NCBI GenBank assembly: GCA_021806295.1
Contig: JAJZXS010000035.1
Location: 18,052-82,051, forward strand
Length of the DNA stretch: 64,000 nt
Origin: Thermoplasmata archaeon
GTDB lineage: Archaea > Thermoplasmatota > Thermoplasmata > Thermoplasmatales > Thermoplasmataceae
Direction: 5' to 3'
Each line of letters starts with the position of its first letter. The first letter of the stretch is position 1. Made by a program: the position numbers and the translations under genes. The notes below the pieces were generated by a model. It searched no databases. It had not been told where the DNA came from and saw only the letters and a list, made by a program, of their open reading frames with translations. Positions 17,801 through 25,950 of this stretch are shown here, one piece after another.

Positions 17801-18264
17801 AGTATGCCTGCCTTTCTGGGATAGCCAGTATTACCGTAATTATAGATCCCGGAGAAGGGCATTTCAACAGGTTCTTTATAGGTACAGCCATCATTCAGGC
17901 TTTCAATGAACAGCACCATATTTTTGATATTTTCATATCCGCCATAGAAATAGTAATTAGATACCCTTTCCTCAACAAATTTGCTTACAGTAGAGTAACT
18001 GCTCAGTATAGGGTCTATGGCAATGACATTCTTTTTATTTTTAATTACGGATTCGATATCCTCAAGAATATTGCTATATATATTCTCCCCTGAAAAATGA
18101 TGTATAAATACAGCATCGGCTGTTTTAATAAAATCAATAAATTCAGAATCCACTGGGTCAAGCCGGGGATATTTTATCTCTATCTCATTTCCGGTTTCCT
18201 CACCTGCTTTAAGGAAGGACTGGATAACAGAACCATTCCAGCCAATAAGTACGGCAAACTTCAT
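14854..18264 (-). CDS. cobN: Cobaltochelatase CobN / magnesium-chelatase H-like subunit
   Basis: Large tetrapyrrole-binding subunit (1136 aa) of an ATP-dependent chelatase. Family landmarks are the HYWLAFYKWIQ and HVGTHGTLEFTPGKGLGLS region (about residues 490-530), LYSTNVPGEG, PAYDE-type PPTAYDEVP, the SLTRGRYDVLPSGRNFY block near residue 745 and LWSTDAYRSDGELISQIL. First gene of a two-gene operon with the ChlI/D fusion. No other cobalamin or bacteriochlorophyll genes are visible in the window, so the substrate (hydrogenobyrinic acid diamide is the usual CobN substrate) is inferred from family only. Confidence 0.93.
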   Translation of the reverse strand: MKFAVLIGWNGSVIQSFLKAGEETGNEIEIKYPRLDPVDSEFIDFIKTADAVFIHHFSGENIYSNILEDIESVIKNKKNVIAIDPILSSYSTVSKFVEERVSNYYFYGGYENIKNMVLFIESLNDGCTYKEPVEMPFSGIYNYGNTGYPRKAGILFYRTAWVDNDTGIVRSIIDELNSREISAIPVFTNGFGDKSRNIKSAEECIQEYFYQDGKPAVDAVINLLSFSLIKKEDKTTLMELGVPVFQGLIYYYKEEKEWLDSSGLDVVSTIMSAMLPEMDGTIEPVLIGLIKKIYDRGTVYRELVPVNEQVSYMAGRISRWIDLKYKKNSDKKIAIILHSGSSFKDLEANIGTATGLDTLNSVSNIMHLLKAEGYSLDYIPEDGESLIKTIMERKAIPEGKWTPVEDVINKGGSIYSMPVGQYNRFFEKLPEDSRDQIISRWGKLNNERDYMLKDGKIEIPGIISGNIFIGIQPKRITFADNDNSIRTIHDSLTPITHYWLAFYKWIQEIFMADAIIHVGTHGTLEFTPGKGLGLSPSDFPEISIGEIPNLYLYSTNVPGEGIIAKRRSYAVLLDYITPPTAYDEVPEEIKELEDLIDDYEETEKAENKPREGMILDRIQKLSHKIGLSIDFKDSNKATHEIEHRLNLFKDSVVTKGLYVYGKDLETADIKDYVITATRFDDSLYKEKGKEAAETIINEYLGNGGQLPELESGIIEKLKYSPENERKNILSALEGKYIEPGVSGSLTRGRYDVLPSGRNFYAVDPFKIPSHSAWQVGVVLANKLIENEYKKENKFPETIGFVLWSTDAYRSDGELISQILYTLGVEPVWQEGTKKVKDVKPIPLDILKRPRIDVVVESSGIVRDNLFNIIELIDMAVKKISELDEDEDSNFIIKHHRKYGHLDRIFSSKPGSYGSGVNNAVESSRWENEGDLAEVFTEWMGYSYGKNNFGKESREQLLSISKDIETIIHKREIDEIDINDDSCNYSYAGGFYLMAKKSGSNPSLMFEDTFNPNKPKVRTMKEEIERTAIGKLLNEKWIDAQKNFGYRGATEMLKKIEHLYGWGATTGMVNDNIFNNIAEKFIMDKNMKDWFKKENPWALSEITSRMIEAYKRDIWHATDEMKEKLEEEYMEIEGENE

Positions 18265-18283
18265 AAAAGTAAAGTAGATTTTA

Positions 18284-18293
18284 CTATATAATT
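18284..18293 (-). promoter_or_regulatory. TATA box of the cobN operon
   Basis: On the minus strand AATTATATAG is centred about 25 bp ahead of the cobN ATG (18264). No Shine-Dalgarno is present, so the message is probably leaderless. Confidence 0.55.
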
Positions 18294-18470
18294 ATTCTGA
18301 GGAAGGAACATGCATTGTAATGTTACTATCACAAAAATTAACTGCATTGAATATGTATGAAAGTTAAATTTTACTGCGCTTTATTTATAAAATTTGACAC
18401 GTTGTATCTTTAATTGTCAATTTTACAAACCAAAATTTAAATATTCATGTATTATTCAGTATAGGAATGA

Positions 18471-18539
18471 CGTCTCCATAATGCAGTGCGCTGATGACGC
18501 CTACTGGTGATTAAAATGTTGGAATTAATCCTGGAGACG
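18471..18539 (+). promoter_or_regulatory. Inverted repeat bracketing the start of the Hyf-like operon
   Basis: CGTCTCCA (18471-18478) and TGGAGACG (18532-18539) are perfect 8-bp complements on either side of the Shine-Dalgarno (GGTGA, 18506-18510) and the ATG at 18516. A TATA-like AATTTAAATATT near 18434-18446 would start the transcript close to the first arm, so an RNA hairpin holding the start site is possible. This is a prediction from sequence only. Confidence 0.35.
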
Positions 18540-19457
18540 GTTTCGCAGTATCTGTTCGTTGTTTTATTTTCACCAATTCTTATAGGGATTTTTGAAAAGT
18601 TAAAGGCAAATGTTGAATCCCGGAAAGGCCCCAGTATCTTTCAACCCTATTATGATATATTCAAGTTGTTGAAGAAGGAAACGTTAATCACAAAAGATTC
18701 ATCAAAATTATTTTTATATGCACCGTATATGGCATTTGGCATATATTCCCTTATAGCCCTGATTATTCCAGTGTTCATGACGCAGCCTATAATTTTTACT
18801 GCTTCTGGGGATTTTTTTGCCGGTGCCATACTGTTCTCCCTGGCGGCCTTCATAAAAATAATAGGAACAATGGATTCTGGAAGCAACTTCTCCTCCATGG
18901 GAGCATCAAGGCTTATGTCATTCAACTTCTTCAGCGAGGGCACACTTATAACAGTTTTCTTTGCTGTGGCACTGATAACCGGCACAAATAATCCCTACAC
19001 AACAAATCATTTCCTTATCAGCCATCCACTTTCCAACCTGAGCCTCGTACATATCTTTGCAATATTCGCATTCTTCATGATCTTCATGTACGAATTCGGG
19101 AAGATGCCGACACAGAGTGAGGGAAACCAGGAAATGGGTATGATAGATTCAGGCATAGATTATGAGTACAGTGGCAAGGCCCTTGCAGTAAACAAATGGT
19201 CATCATACATGAAGGTCTATCTTCTGGGATCCGTATTAATCAATGTGTTCCTTATCCCCTGGGGAATGTCCAATACATTTCCATTATTCTTCCTTAACGC
19301 CCTTACAATGATTGCAAAATGGATATTCCTTATAATCATTGTGCTCATAGTAGACACTTCCCTGGCCAAATTACGTCTGTTCAAGGTTATAGACTATCTT
19401 GCTGTGGCATTTACATTTTCAATACTGTTTCTCATACTTTCAGAGGTGATTGCATGA
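18516..19457 (+). CDS. NuoH/HyfC-like membrane subunit
   Basis: Membrane anchor subunit equivalent to NuoH of complex I and HyfC of energy-converting hydrogenases, expected to couple the redox module to ion-pumping subunits. About 313 aa, eight hydrophobic segments; the ESRKGPSIFQPYYDIFKLLKKE loop near residue 37 and the EFGKMPTQSEGNQEMGM segment near residue 193 are characteristic (Q-binding/acidic loops). The ATG at 18516 has GGTGA six bases upstream; a GTG at 18507 is in frame but would place the SD inside the gene. Confidence 0.9.
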   Translation: MLELILETVSQYLFVVLFSPILIGIFEKLKANVESRKGPSIFQPYYDIFKLLKKETLITKDSSKLFLYAPYMAFGIYSLIALIIPVFMTQPIIFTASGDFFAGAILFSLAAFIKIIGTMDSGSNFSSMGASRLMSFNFFSEGTLITVFFAVALITGTNNPYTTNHFLISHPLSNLSLVHIFAIFAFFMIFMYEFGKMPTQSEGNQEMGMIDSGIDYEYSGKALAVNKWSSYMKVYLLGSVLINVFLIPWGMSNTFPLFFLNALTMIAKWIFLIIIVLIVDTSLAKLRLFKVIDYLAVAFTFSILFLILSEVIA

Positions 19458-20095
19458 ACGTAGTTTTTACAGTGATATATTTGATCGCTGCACTCATAGT
19501 AGTAACAGGATTTTATATACAGAGCAACAAATATTTGAGGTCAATGGTCATGACACAGGCATTTCAGTCACTTCTCATTGCCATTATAGCAATACTTCTG
19601 GGTTTCCAGCTTAAGCAGTATACGTTTTTCATACTGGCTGTACTTGTTATTCTGCTGAGGAGTATTCTGGTTACATATTTCCTGGTAGCAAAGATCCCGA
19701 AAAATAAAAATTATTTATATGAATCCAGGCTTCCAACAACCTATTACCTTCTGGTTGATCTTGCATTCATTGTAGTATCCATATTTATAGTGTACTCAAT
19801 ATCATTTATTCATATAATTTCCCGCATATTCCCGGAAAGCAATATTATTCTGTTTCCCCTGCTATTGTTCTTCCAGGGGCTATTTATTATTGCTTCCAGG
19901 AGGAGAACTATTGCACAGATACTTGGCTACATCGAGGAGGAAAATTCACTGATACTCATGGGTACCTTTATTCTTCCGGTTCCAATTATAATAGAAAGCA
20001 GCGTGTTCCTGGACGTTCTGATACTTGTAGTAATTTTTTCAATTATAAGTATTGAAAAAACAGAACATAAACCTGTGGAGGAGTTGAGAGGATGA
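19454..20095 (+). CDS. HyfE-like membrane subunit
   Basis: 213-aa hydrophobic protein with six or seven helices, resembling hydrogenase-4 component E (a fused NuoK-like small subunit). The ATG at 19454 overlaps the upstream stop (ATGA). Its order between HyfC- and HyfF-like genes supports the assignment. The NuoK-type half-channel glutamate is not clearly placed by eye. Confidence 0.8.
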   Translation: MNVVFTVIYLIAALIVVTGFYIQSNKYLRSMVMTQAFQSLLIAIIAILLGFQLKQYTFFILAVLVILLRSILVTYFLVAKIPKNKNYLYESRLPTTYYLLVDLAFIVVSIFIVYSISFIHIISRIFPESNIILFPLLLFFQGLFIIASRRRTIAQILGYIEEENSLILMGTFILPVPIIIESSVFLDVLILVVIFSIISIEKTEHKPVEELRG

Positions 20096-21417
20096 TTTAC
20101 GAAATACTCATATTGATTATACCGTTTATTGCTATGGGATTCTACAGGAATATTAAAACCACCAGTATAATAGCAGCTATTGCTGAAATGTTCCTGCTTA
20201 TTCCACTGTACTTTAATTTATCTGATTCAGGGTTCTTTTTCATTGACCGTATTACCTATATATTCATTCTAATGGTAAGCTCTATTTATCTTATGTCCCT
20301 GATCTATTCCAGAAAATATATCCATAATGTAAAGAACAGAGGAATTTCGGAAAATGTTTACTACATCCTCATGGGATTCTTCTATGTTGCCATGGAATTT
20401 GCCCTGATGGTAAATAATTATGGGTTCATGTGGGTTGGAATAGAAACTACTACCATATCATCAGCCCTGCTCTTAATTACTGAAAAATCAGATATATCCC
20501 TTGAGGCTACATGGAGGTATATAATCATAGTATCTGCAGGGGTCACATTCGCCTTCATATCTGTTATATTAATATATTATGCCTTCGGAACGCTTACAGT
20601 TACTGTAATTCTATCTAAGGGAATTACAGATAGTCTTGCTGTGAGGTTGGCTGTCGGAATTGCCCTGGTTGGATTCGGCACTAAAGTGGGTGTTTTCCCT
20701 GTACACACATGGCTTCCGGACGCCCATAGTGAGGCTCCTGCACCTGTGAGTGCAATGTTTTCAGGAGTATTGCTGCCGGTTGCACTATATGTACTTTACA
20801 GAATTTATGAAATCTTTCCCATGAGGGAACTATTTATCTGGGCAGGTACCATTTCAGTGCTTTTTGCTGCCATATTCCTTGGTTATCAGAAAAATTACAA
20901 GAGGATGTTTGCCTATTCAACAATGGAAAATATGAATATAGCGCTCATAGGTTTGAGCACATTTACCCTTGCCGGACTGGTGGGTTCCCTCCTGCTCCTA
21001 TTATCACACAGTTTCGGAAAGGCCGGCGCCTTTTACTCCTCCGGAAATGTTTTTGAGATGTCAGGAACTAAATCAATTGACAGTGTCGGTGGGTTAATAA
21101 GGAACAGGGCAAGTGCCACTTCCATGCTGCTATCCTCTTTTGCCGTAACAGGAACACCTCCATTCGGGACATTTTTCGGGGAATTTCTCATACTCTATTC
21201 TGTTCTTTCCATACATTTCTATGCACAGTTCAGCATAATAGTACTCTCACTTTTCCTTGCATTTGTATCAATAAATTTCAATATATCTAAAATGCTTTTC
21301 AGGGGGAAGTCAGAATACAGCCAGTCAGGCATCAATACTGTTATACCTCTTATAGCAGCAATAATTTCCATATTCATAGGAATTGTATTCCTGGTGGTGT
21401 ATCATGAAATATTATGA
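20092..21417 (+). CDS. HyfF/NuoN-like proton-translocating antiporter subunit
   Basis: 441-aa Mrp-antiporter-like subunit with about 13-14 helices. The conserved segment GFGTKVGVFPVHTWLPDAHSEAPAPVSAMFSG (about residues 195-225) carries the broken-helix lysine and the histidine/acidic residues of the pumping channel; a glutamate in GIETTTISSALLL lies at the helix 5 position, and HSFGKAGAFY gives the second lysine. Matches HyfF/NuoN/NuoM. ATGA overlap with the preceding gene and a 14-bp overlap with the following one. Confidence 0.9.
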   Translation: MIYEILILIIPFIAMGFYRNIKTTSIIAAIAEMFLLIPLYFNLSDSGFFFIDRITYIFILMVSSIYLMSLIYSRKYIHNVKNRGISENVYYILMGFFYVAMEFALMVNNYGFMWVGIETTTISSALLLITEKSDISLEATWRYIIIVSAGVTFAFISVILIYYAFGTLTVTVILSKGITDSLAVRLAVGIALVGFGTKVGVFPVHTWLPDAHSEAPAPVSAMFSGVLLPVALYVLYRIYEIFPMRELFIWAGTISVLFAAIFLGYQKNYKRMFAYSTMENMNIALIGLSTFTLAGLVGSLLLLLSHSFGKAGAFYSSGNVFEMSGTKSIDSVGGLIRNRASATSMLLSSFAVTGTPPFGTFFGEFLILYSVLSIHFYAQFSIIVLSLFLAFVSINFNISKMLFRGKSEYSQSGINTVIPLIAAIISIFIGIVFLVVYHEIL

Positions 21418-22558
21418 ATTCGGAGACAAGACCGGAAGATACGTCGGGAGAACTGAAAAATATGATGTTTACGCCTCAACACTTGCAGGTATAGGTAAAG
21501 ATGAAGATGACCATGAAGAAAGAACCCCGGGGGAAATATATTTCAATTATGGGCCATCAGCGGGTGGACTCAGGGAATCTGTAAATTTCAGTATCCTCAC
21601 ACCTGGTGAGGCTATAAGGGATGTTATCATAAATTCGGGTTTTAAAAGAAGGAATATAAGAATAACAGGAGATAGTATTTCAGATGTTATGCTAAAGGTA
21701 GAGCGTATCAATGGATTTCACTCAGCATCACATAGCATAGCCTATGCACTGGCCGTGGAGGATGCTTTAAATGTAGATAACAGTGACCTGAATGATGCGA
21801 GAATTGTAGAAATTGAACTGGAGAGGATAAGGTCCAATATTGATGTGATAAAAGGGTTGTGTGAATCCGCCGGGTTTGCCGTGCCAGAAAAACAGCTACT
21901 TCTTCTGAGGGAGGAGGTTGCGAGAATAATTTCCACTGCTTTCGGGCACAGATATTATTTCTCGGTAAATGGCATAAATTCTGTTGATGGTGATTTTTCC
22001 AGAATAACACTCAATTCTGTTGAGAAACAGTTCAGATCACTTTATGACGGCCTGCTATCATCCAAAATATTCCTGGACAGGATACAGGAAAACGGAATTG
22101 TTTCTGACCCTTTATCTACTGGGCCCGCAGCACGTGCGGCAAATTTCAGGTACGATGCAAGGCTGGATTCCGGGTCCCTGAATTATGGAAAATACAGTAC
22201 TGTAATGGAAAGCAGTGGTGATACATTTTCCAGATTTCTGGTCAGGGCAGAGGAAATACTTGAGTCCATAAATATAATAGAATCATATGATATTAAAAAA
22301 ATTTACAGAAAAAATAGAATGGAATTAAATGGATCCGGAGAGGGCACTGCCAGAATAGAATCACCAGCCGGAGACCTCTTTTATTATGTGAAAATAAATG
22401 AAGGCAGGATAATGGATATACAGATGTCGTCACCATCTTATCTTAATATGAGAAATTTCAGATATGCCCTGAAAAATGGCAATATCTTTACCGATTTCTT
22501 TTTTGTATGGGAAAGCTTCGGCATCTGGATATCGGAACTGGAGGTGAGGTTTCAGTGA
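21404..22558 (+). CDS. NuoD/HyfG-like large subunit lacking nickel-site cysteines
   Basis: 384-aa protein homologous to the 49-kDa subunit of complex I and the large subunit of group 4 NiFe hydrogenases. The segment equivalent to ERICGIC-x-x-SH reads ERINGFHSASH (residues 100-110), with both cysteines replaced, and the C-terminus reads FVWESFGIWISELEVR instead of a DPC-x2-C motif. It therefore cannot hold a NiFe centre. The rest of the fold, including the YYVKINEGRIMDIQMSSPSYLNM strand, is conserved. Start chosen at the ATG in position 21404, inside the end of hyfF. Confidence 0.88.
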   Translation: MKYYEFGDKTGRYVGRTEKYDVYASTLAGIGKDEDDHEERTPGEIYFNYGPSAGGLRESVNFSILTPGEAIRDVIINSGFKRRNIRITGDSISDVMLKVERINGFHSASHSIAYALAVEDALNVDNSDLNDARIVEIELERIRSNIDVIKGLCESAGFAVPEKQLLLLREEVARIISTAFGHRYYFSVNGINSVDGDFSRITLNSVEKQFRSLYDGLLSSKIFLDRIQENGIVSDPLSTGPAARAANFRYDARLDSGSLNYGKYSTVMESSGDTFSRFLVRAEEILESINIIESYDIKKIYRKNRMELNGSGEGTARIESPAGDLFYYVKINEGRIMDIQMSSPSYLNMRNFRYALKNGNIFTDFFFVWESFGIWISELEVRFQ

Positions 22559-23154
22559 ACTGGTTCATCAATGGTGTGAAAAAGAGAATAAAAACTGAGA
22601 AACTGGATAAATACAACCTTATGTATCCCTCTATACTGGAAGGAGTAAGCGACTATAACTGCCCAACAGAGGCGATAAACAATGGAAAATGGAATATGGA
22701 TAAGTGCATATTCTGCAGGCAGTGTGATCTGAATCCCACAGGAAAGCAGGATACATATTCTATTGATCAGAAGATTCCGGGCATATTTAAAAAATCTCTC
22801 TACCTTTACCCTGTGGACTCGGGTACATGCGGTGCCTGCAATGTAGAATTTACCACATTATTTTCACCACAGTACGATTCTAGCAGATTCAAAATTTTTA
22901 TGGCAAACACCCCCAGGCATGCCGATGCGCTGGTGGTCATGGGGGTTCATACAGAGGGAATGGAGCAGATTCTCAGGGAGGCTTATGATGCCATGCCTGA
23001 ACCGAAAATTGTTATAGGGCTGGGTGCATGCGCACTCTCCGGCGGAATTATAGGCAGGAGTGCAATGGAGAAATACGATATACGCATTGCAGGATGCCCC
23101 CCCACACCGGCATCAATCCTCAACGCAATAATAGAGGCGAGGGGTAAAAAATGA
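22555..23154 (+). CDS. NuoB/HyfI-like small subunit with N-terminal ferredoxin half
   Basis: 199-aa protein. Residues about 85-190 are a NuoB-like domain with Cys92, Cys95 (GTCGACNVE), Cys159 (GACALSGG) and Cys181 (GCPPTP), the ligand set of the N2/proximal 4Fe-4S cluster. Residues 36-57 hold C-P-T-E-A-I and C-x2-C-x2-C (CIFCRQC), the four ligands of one ferredoxin-type cluster, but the second CP is replaced by NPTG. So a NuoI/HycF-like half ferredoxin is fused to NuoB. GTG start overlapping the previous stop (GTGA), preceded by GAGGTGAGG. Confidence 0.88.
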   Translation: MNWFINGVKKRIKTEKLDKYNLMYPSILEGVSDYNCPTEAINNGKWNMDKCIFCRQCDLNPTGKQDTYSIDQKIPGIFKKSLYLYPVDSGTCGACNVEFTTLFSPQYDSSRFKIFMANTPRHADALVVMGVHTEGMEQILREAYDAMPEPKIVIGLGACALSGGIIGRSAMEKYDIRIAGCPPTPASILNAIIEARGKK

Positions 23155-24896
23155 TATATTATTATATCCCCTTAATCACAGTTTTCCTGGCCGCACTGGT
23201 TTCAATAAGATACAGAACTGCGGGCTATATAATTACTGCCATAGCTTCAGGCCTATTTTTCCTCCTAACATTCAGAATTTTTGATTACATTACATACTTT
23301 TACCTGATAGCAGCCATAGTATGGATAATAACTTCTGTATTTTCAATTTCATATTCCAAGAGGTATGGAGGATGGCTTGCACCGCTGTTCATACTGACAA
23401 TTGCCGGAATGATGACAATACTGTATGCAAATAATTTTCTGGTGTTCATAACAGGCTGGGAGATAATGTCAATACCTGCATATTTAACCGTGGCAATAAA
23501 TAAGAAAAATGACATAGAAGCCTATGTATTCATGCTGTTCTCTGAAATAAGTACTGTACTGATCATAACGGCCGCGGTGCTTTCGTATTATTACACCGCC
23601 ACGCTCAATTTTACAGGGCTTTCCAATGATATAGTCCTGCTCATATTTGCCATAGGCGCCATGTCAAAAATGGGATTGACACCTTTCATGATAAGTGAGT
23701 GGCTTCCAATAGCCCATGGAAGTGCCCCGGCCAATTCATCAGCAATTTTCAGCGCAACAATGACGCTCATGGGGGTGTATGGAATATTAAAAATAGCACT
23801 GCTGTCGCCTGTTTCCATTGATATCGGCGTATTATTCATTATTATAGGTGTGATTTCGGTACTCTTCGGGGCACTCTATGCGTATATATCTGAAAATATG
23901 AAATCACTGGGTGGATTCAGTACAATAGAAAATAATGGGGTGCTCATGGCTGCAATAGGCCTGTTTATAGCTGTAAGCGATAACGTATTAAAAGAATTTA
24001 TCCTCATATCCATAGCCATTTTTGCAATGGCCCATTCCATAGCAAAAACCGGGTTATTTATGTCTATAGGCCATACCGGTGTAGAGTATTTCAGTGCAGT
24101 TAAGGAAGAAAGGGATCCTGTTAATCAGATAGGCAAATTTTTTGCAGTGTCTTCCCTTTCCGGGCTGTTTCCATCACTTGGTGGACTGGGAACATGGATG
24201 GTGCTGGAGTCATTTTTCATGGGTGCCTACCTATACGGCCCGCTGGGTATCGCTTCTATCATAGGGGGCTCCCTTATTGCCATGGGAGAGGGTTTCGCTA
24301 CCGCTGCCATGCTGAAAATTTTTTATTTCACCGATAACAGCCGGAAATCACGTGGAAAAAACCTGGAGAATTACACTATTCTGGGTACAGGGATAACTCT
24401 TGTATTTCTGTTCGCTGTATCATTTTTGATTGTGGGAAAGAGTTATATATCTGGCATACCCACTGTTCTTGTATTCAATGGATTTATGATCGAATCTCGC
24501 CTGGGCATATCTGATTTCGGGCTTATAACACCCCTTTACATTGTGGTCCTTCTGGGAGTATTTACATTGATTGTATTTTCGGTCTTCGGAAGACCAAAAA
24601 CCAGAACTACCGTTAGCTGGAATGGCGGGATAGAACAGGGAGAACACTATAATTCTTTCACATATTCTAATAACATCCGCCTTATACTTAAAAGAATACT
24701 CAGGACTAAAAATACAGATGTAAGCAAGGTAGAAACTGTTGATATCTTCTGGATGATCATGATCAATATTGCCAGAGCTTATAGAAATTTTGCTAAATTT
24801 ACAGCATACAAAATCATGAACAGCTCCATATCGGCATATATTATATACATGATAGCAGCATTCATACTTGTTATTATAATTGTATCACTTGTCTGA
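23151..24896 (+). CDS. HyfB/NuoL-like proton-translocating subunit
   Basis: 581-aa antiporter-like subunit, about 14-16 helices, with the diagnostic MGLTPFMISEWLPIAHGSAPANSSAIFSA stretch near residue 175 and HSIAKTGLFMS near residue 297 (channel lysine). The C-terminal extension has a soluble loop with GGIEQGEHYNSFTYSNNIR, as in HyfB. Last gene of the six-gene cluster, overlapping the NuoB-like gene as ATGA. No NuoE/F/G (NADH module) genes follow. Confidence 0.9.
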   Translation: MIYYYIPLITVFLAALVSIRYRTAGYIITAIASGLFFLLTFRIFDYITYFYLIAAIVWIITSVFSISYSKRYGGWLAPLFILTIAGMMTILYANNFLVFITGWEIMSIPAYLTVAINKKNDIEAYVFMLFSEISTVLIITAAVLSYYYTATLNFTGLSNDIVLLIFAIGAMSKMGLTPFMISEWLPIAHGSAPANSSAIFSATMTLMGVYGILKIALLSPVSIDIGVLFIIIGVISVLFGALYAYISENMKSLGGFSTIENNGVLMAAIGLFIAVSDNVLKEFILISIAIFAMAHSIAKTGLFMSIGHTGVEYFSAVKEERDPVNQIGKFFAVSSLSGLFPSLGGLGTWMVLESFFMGAYLYGPLGIASIIGGSLIAMGEGFATAAMLKIFYFTDNSRKSRGKNLENYTILGTGITLVFLFAVSFLIVGKSYISGIPTVLVFNGFMIESRLGISDFGLITPLYIVVLLGVFTLIVFSVFGRPKTRTTVSWNGGIEQGEHYNSFTYSNNIRLILKRILRTKNTDVSKVETVDIFWMIMINIARAYRNFAKFTAYKIMNSSISAYIIYMIAAFILVIIIVSLV

Positions 24897-25002
24897 AATT
24901 TATGAAAAATGTGCATCCTATATTGTAACTGGTTAATACTTAGGTGTTTTAAGCAGAAAAGGTTAATAAATAATAATTATATAATGATATAAATGGAAGA
25001 AT

Positions 25003-25308
25003 ATGGCTAAAGGCCAAATTGCTTCGAGGTTTGATAAATTTATGAATCTGAGAAGAATTTTACTGGACGTTGATAAAGGATTAAACAGGCCCACACTCAC
25101 GGAACTTGCAGGTTCCATAGAAGATGTGCCTGGTGTGGATGCCGTGAAGATAACTGTTACCGAGATGGATATGGAAACTATGGGGACAAGTATAACAGTT
25201 GAGGGGATAAACATCAATTATAATTATCTTGTTAAGGTTATAGAGGATATGGGATGTGCCATACATTCCATAGATGAGGTTATTACCGGAAAGCACATAA
25301 TAAAATGA
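25003..25308 (+). CDS. DUF211 family protein
   Basis: 101-aa ferredoxin-fold-like protein of the archaeal DUF211 family (LRRILLDVDKGLNRPTLTELA, then VEGININYNYLVKVIEDMGCAIHSIDEV). The family forms ring oligomers in known structures, but its biochemical role is not established. It overlaps the next gene as ATGA, a linkage often seen with VIT/CCC1-like proteins, hinting at metal handling. Confidence 0.85.
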   Translation: MAKGQIASRFDKFMNLRRILLDVDKGLNRPTLTELAGSIEDVPGVDAVKITVTEMDMETMGTSITVEGININYNYLVKVIEDMGCAIHSIDEVITGKHIIK

Positions 25309-25829
25309 ATAAAAAATACATATTTCCGGTAAGCATTGGCCTATCTGATGGTATAATTACTGCCCTGATTCTTGCATCCGGTGGCATCATCGGTAAAAGC
25401 ACCATAGATATGTTTGAGGCTTTTAAAATTTCGTTCGGGTCTGCATTTGCCGGGGCTTTCAGTTATTTTATAGCCCAGTATGCCGGTTTGAATGAAGAGC
25501 TTCACAGAACTGCCCTTCAACTAAATTTAAAGTCTACTGATTATCTATTAAAGGGCCATCTGGGTATAGAAATATTTATTGAATCCCTCATAGGTGCACT
25601 TATTGCGGCTTTTTTCGGTTTTTTAGGGGCACTGATTCCTCTTTCCTCTTCGCTTATAATAAGGGGGAGTGAAATAATCCCGCTTTCCTTATCATATACA
25701 TCCCTGGCAGTTCTGGGACTATTTATAAGCAAATCTACGGCCGGGAGAGCGAGGTTCTGGATTGTAGTTATGGTAACAGTTGGTATTATTGTCACAATTG
25801 CAGGTTTTGAACTGAAGTTAATTGTTTAG
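25305..25829 (+). CDS. VIT/CCC1-like membrane protein (TIGR00267-like)
   Basis: 174-aa protein with five hydrophobic segments. The start FPVSIGLSDGIITALILASGG and the first loop AFAGAFSYFIAQYAG resemble the VIT1/CCC1 iron/manganese transporter fold, here in its short archaeal form. Translationally coupled to DUF211. Substrate unknown. Confidence 0.75.
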   Translation: MNKKYIFPVSIGLSDGIITALILASGGIIGKSTIDMFEAFKISFGSAFAGAFSYFIAQYAGLNEELHRTALQLNLKSTDYLLKGHLGIEIFIESLIGALIAAFFGFLGALIPLSSSLIIRGSEIIPLSLSYTSLAVLGLFISKSTAGRARFWIVVMVTVGIIVTIAGFELKLIV

Positions 25830-25841
25830 ACATACACAATT

Positions 25842-25850
25842 TTTAAATAA
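25842..25850 (+). promoter_or_regulatory. TATA box upstream of TPP riboswitch
   Basis: TTTAAATAA about 26 bp before position 25872 predicts transcription starting almost at the first conserved riboswitch bases. Confidence 0.5.
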
Positions 25851-25870
25851 TCCGGGACAATTCTTATAAT

Positions 25871-25947
25871 GTCGTAGGGGGAGCTCAGAGCTGAGAGGAT
25901 AGGGATCGACCCCATGAACCTGATCCGGGCAATGCCGGCGGAGGGAG
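25871..25947 (+). promoter_or_regulatory. TPP riboswitch (THI element)
   Basis: Contains the invariant blocks in order: GGGG of P2 (25877-25880), CTGAGA (25891-25896), ACCCC closing P2 (25909-25913), TGAACCTGATC (25915-25925), CCGG-gcaatg-CCGG of P5 (25926-25939) and GCGGAGGGA (25938-25946). P3 is minimal (AGCT/AGCT). The 3' end GGAGGGA also serves as the Shine-Dalgarno for the ATG at 25951, so TPP binding should block translation. A normal P1 stem is not apparent. Confidence 0.93.
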
Positions 25948-25950
25948 AAA

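Noticed and set aside
18471-18516. C/D-box sRNA suggested by TGATGA and CTGA-like bases
   Set aside because: Box spacing and a paired C'/D' set are missing, and the segment is the leader of the NuoH-like gene.
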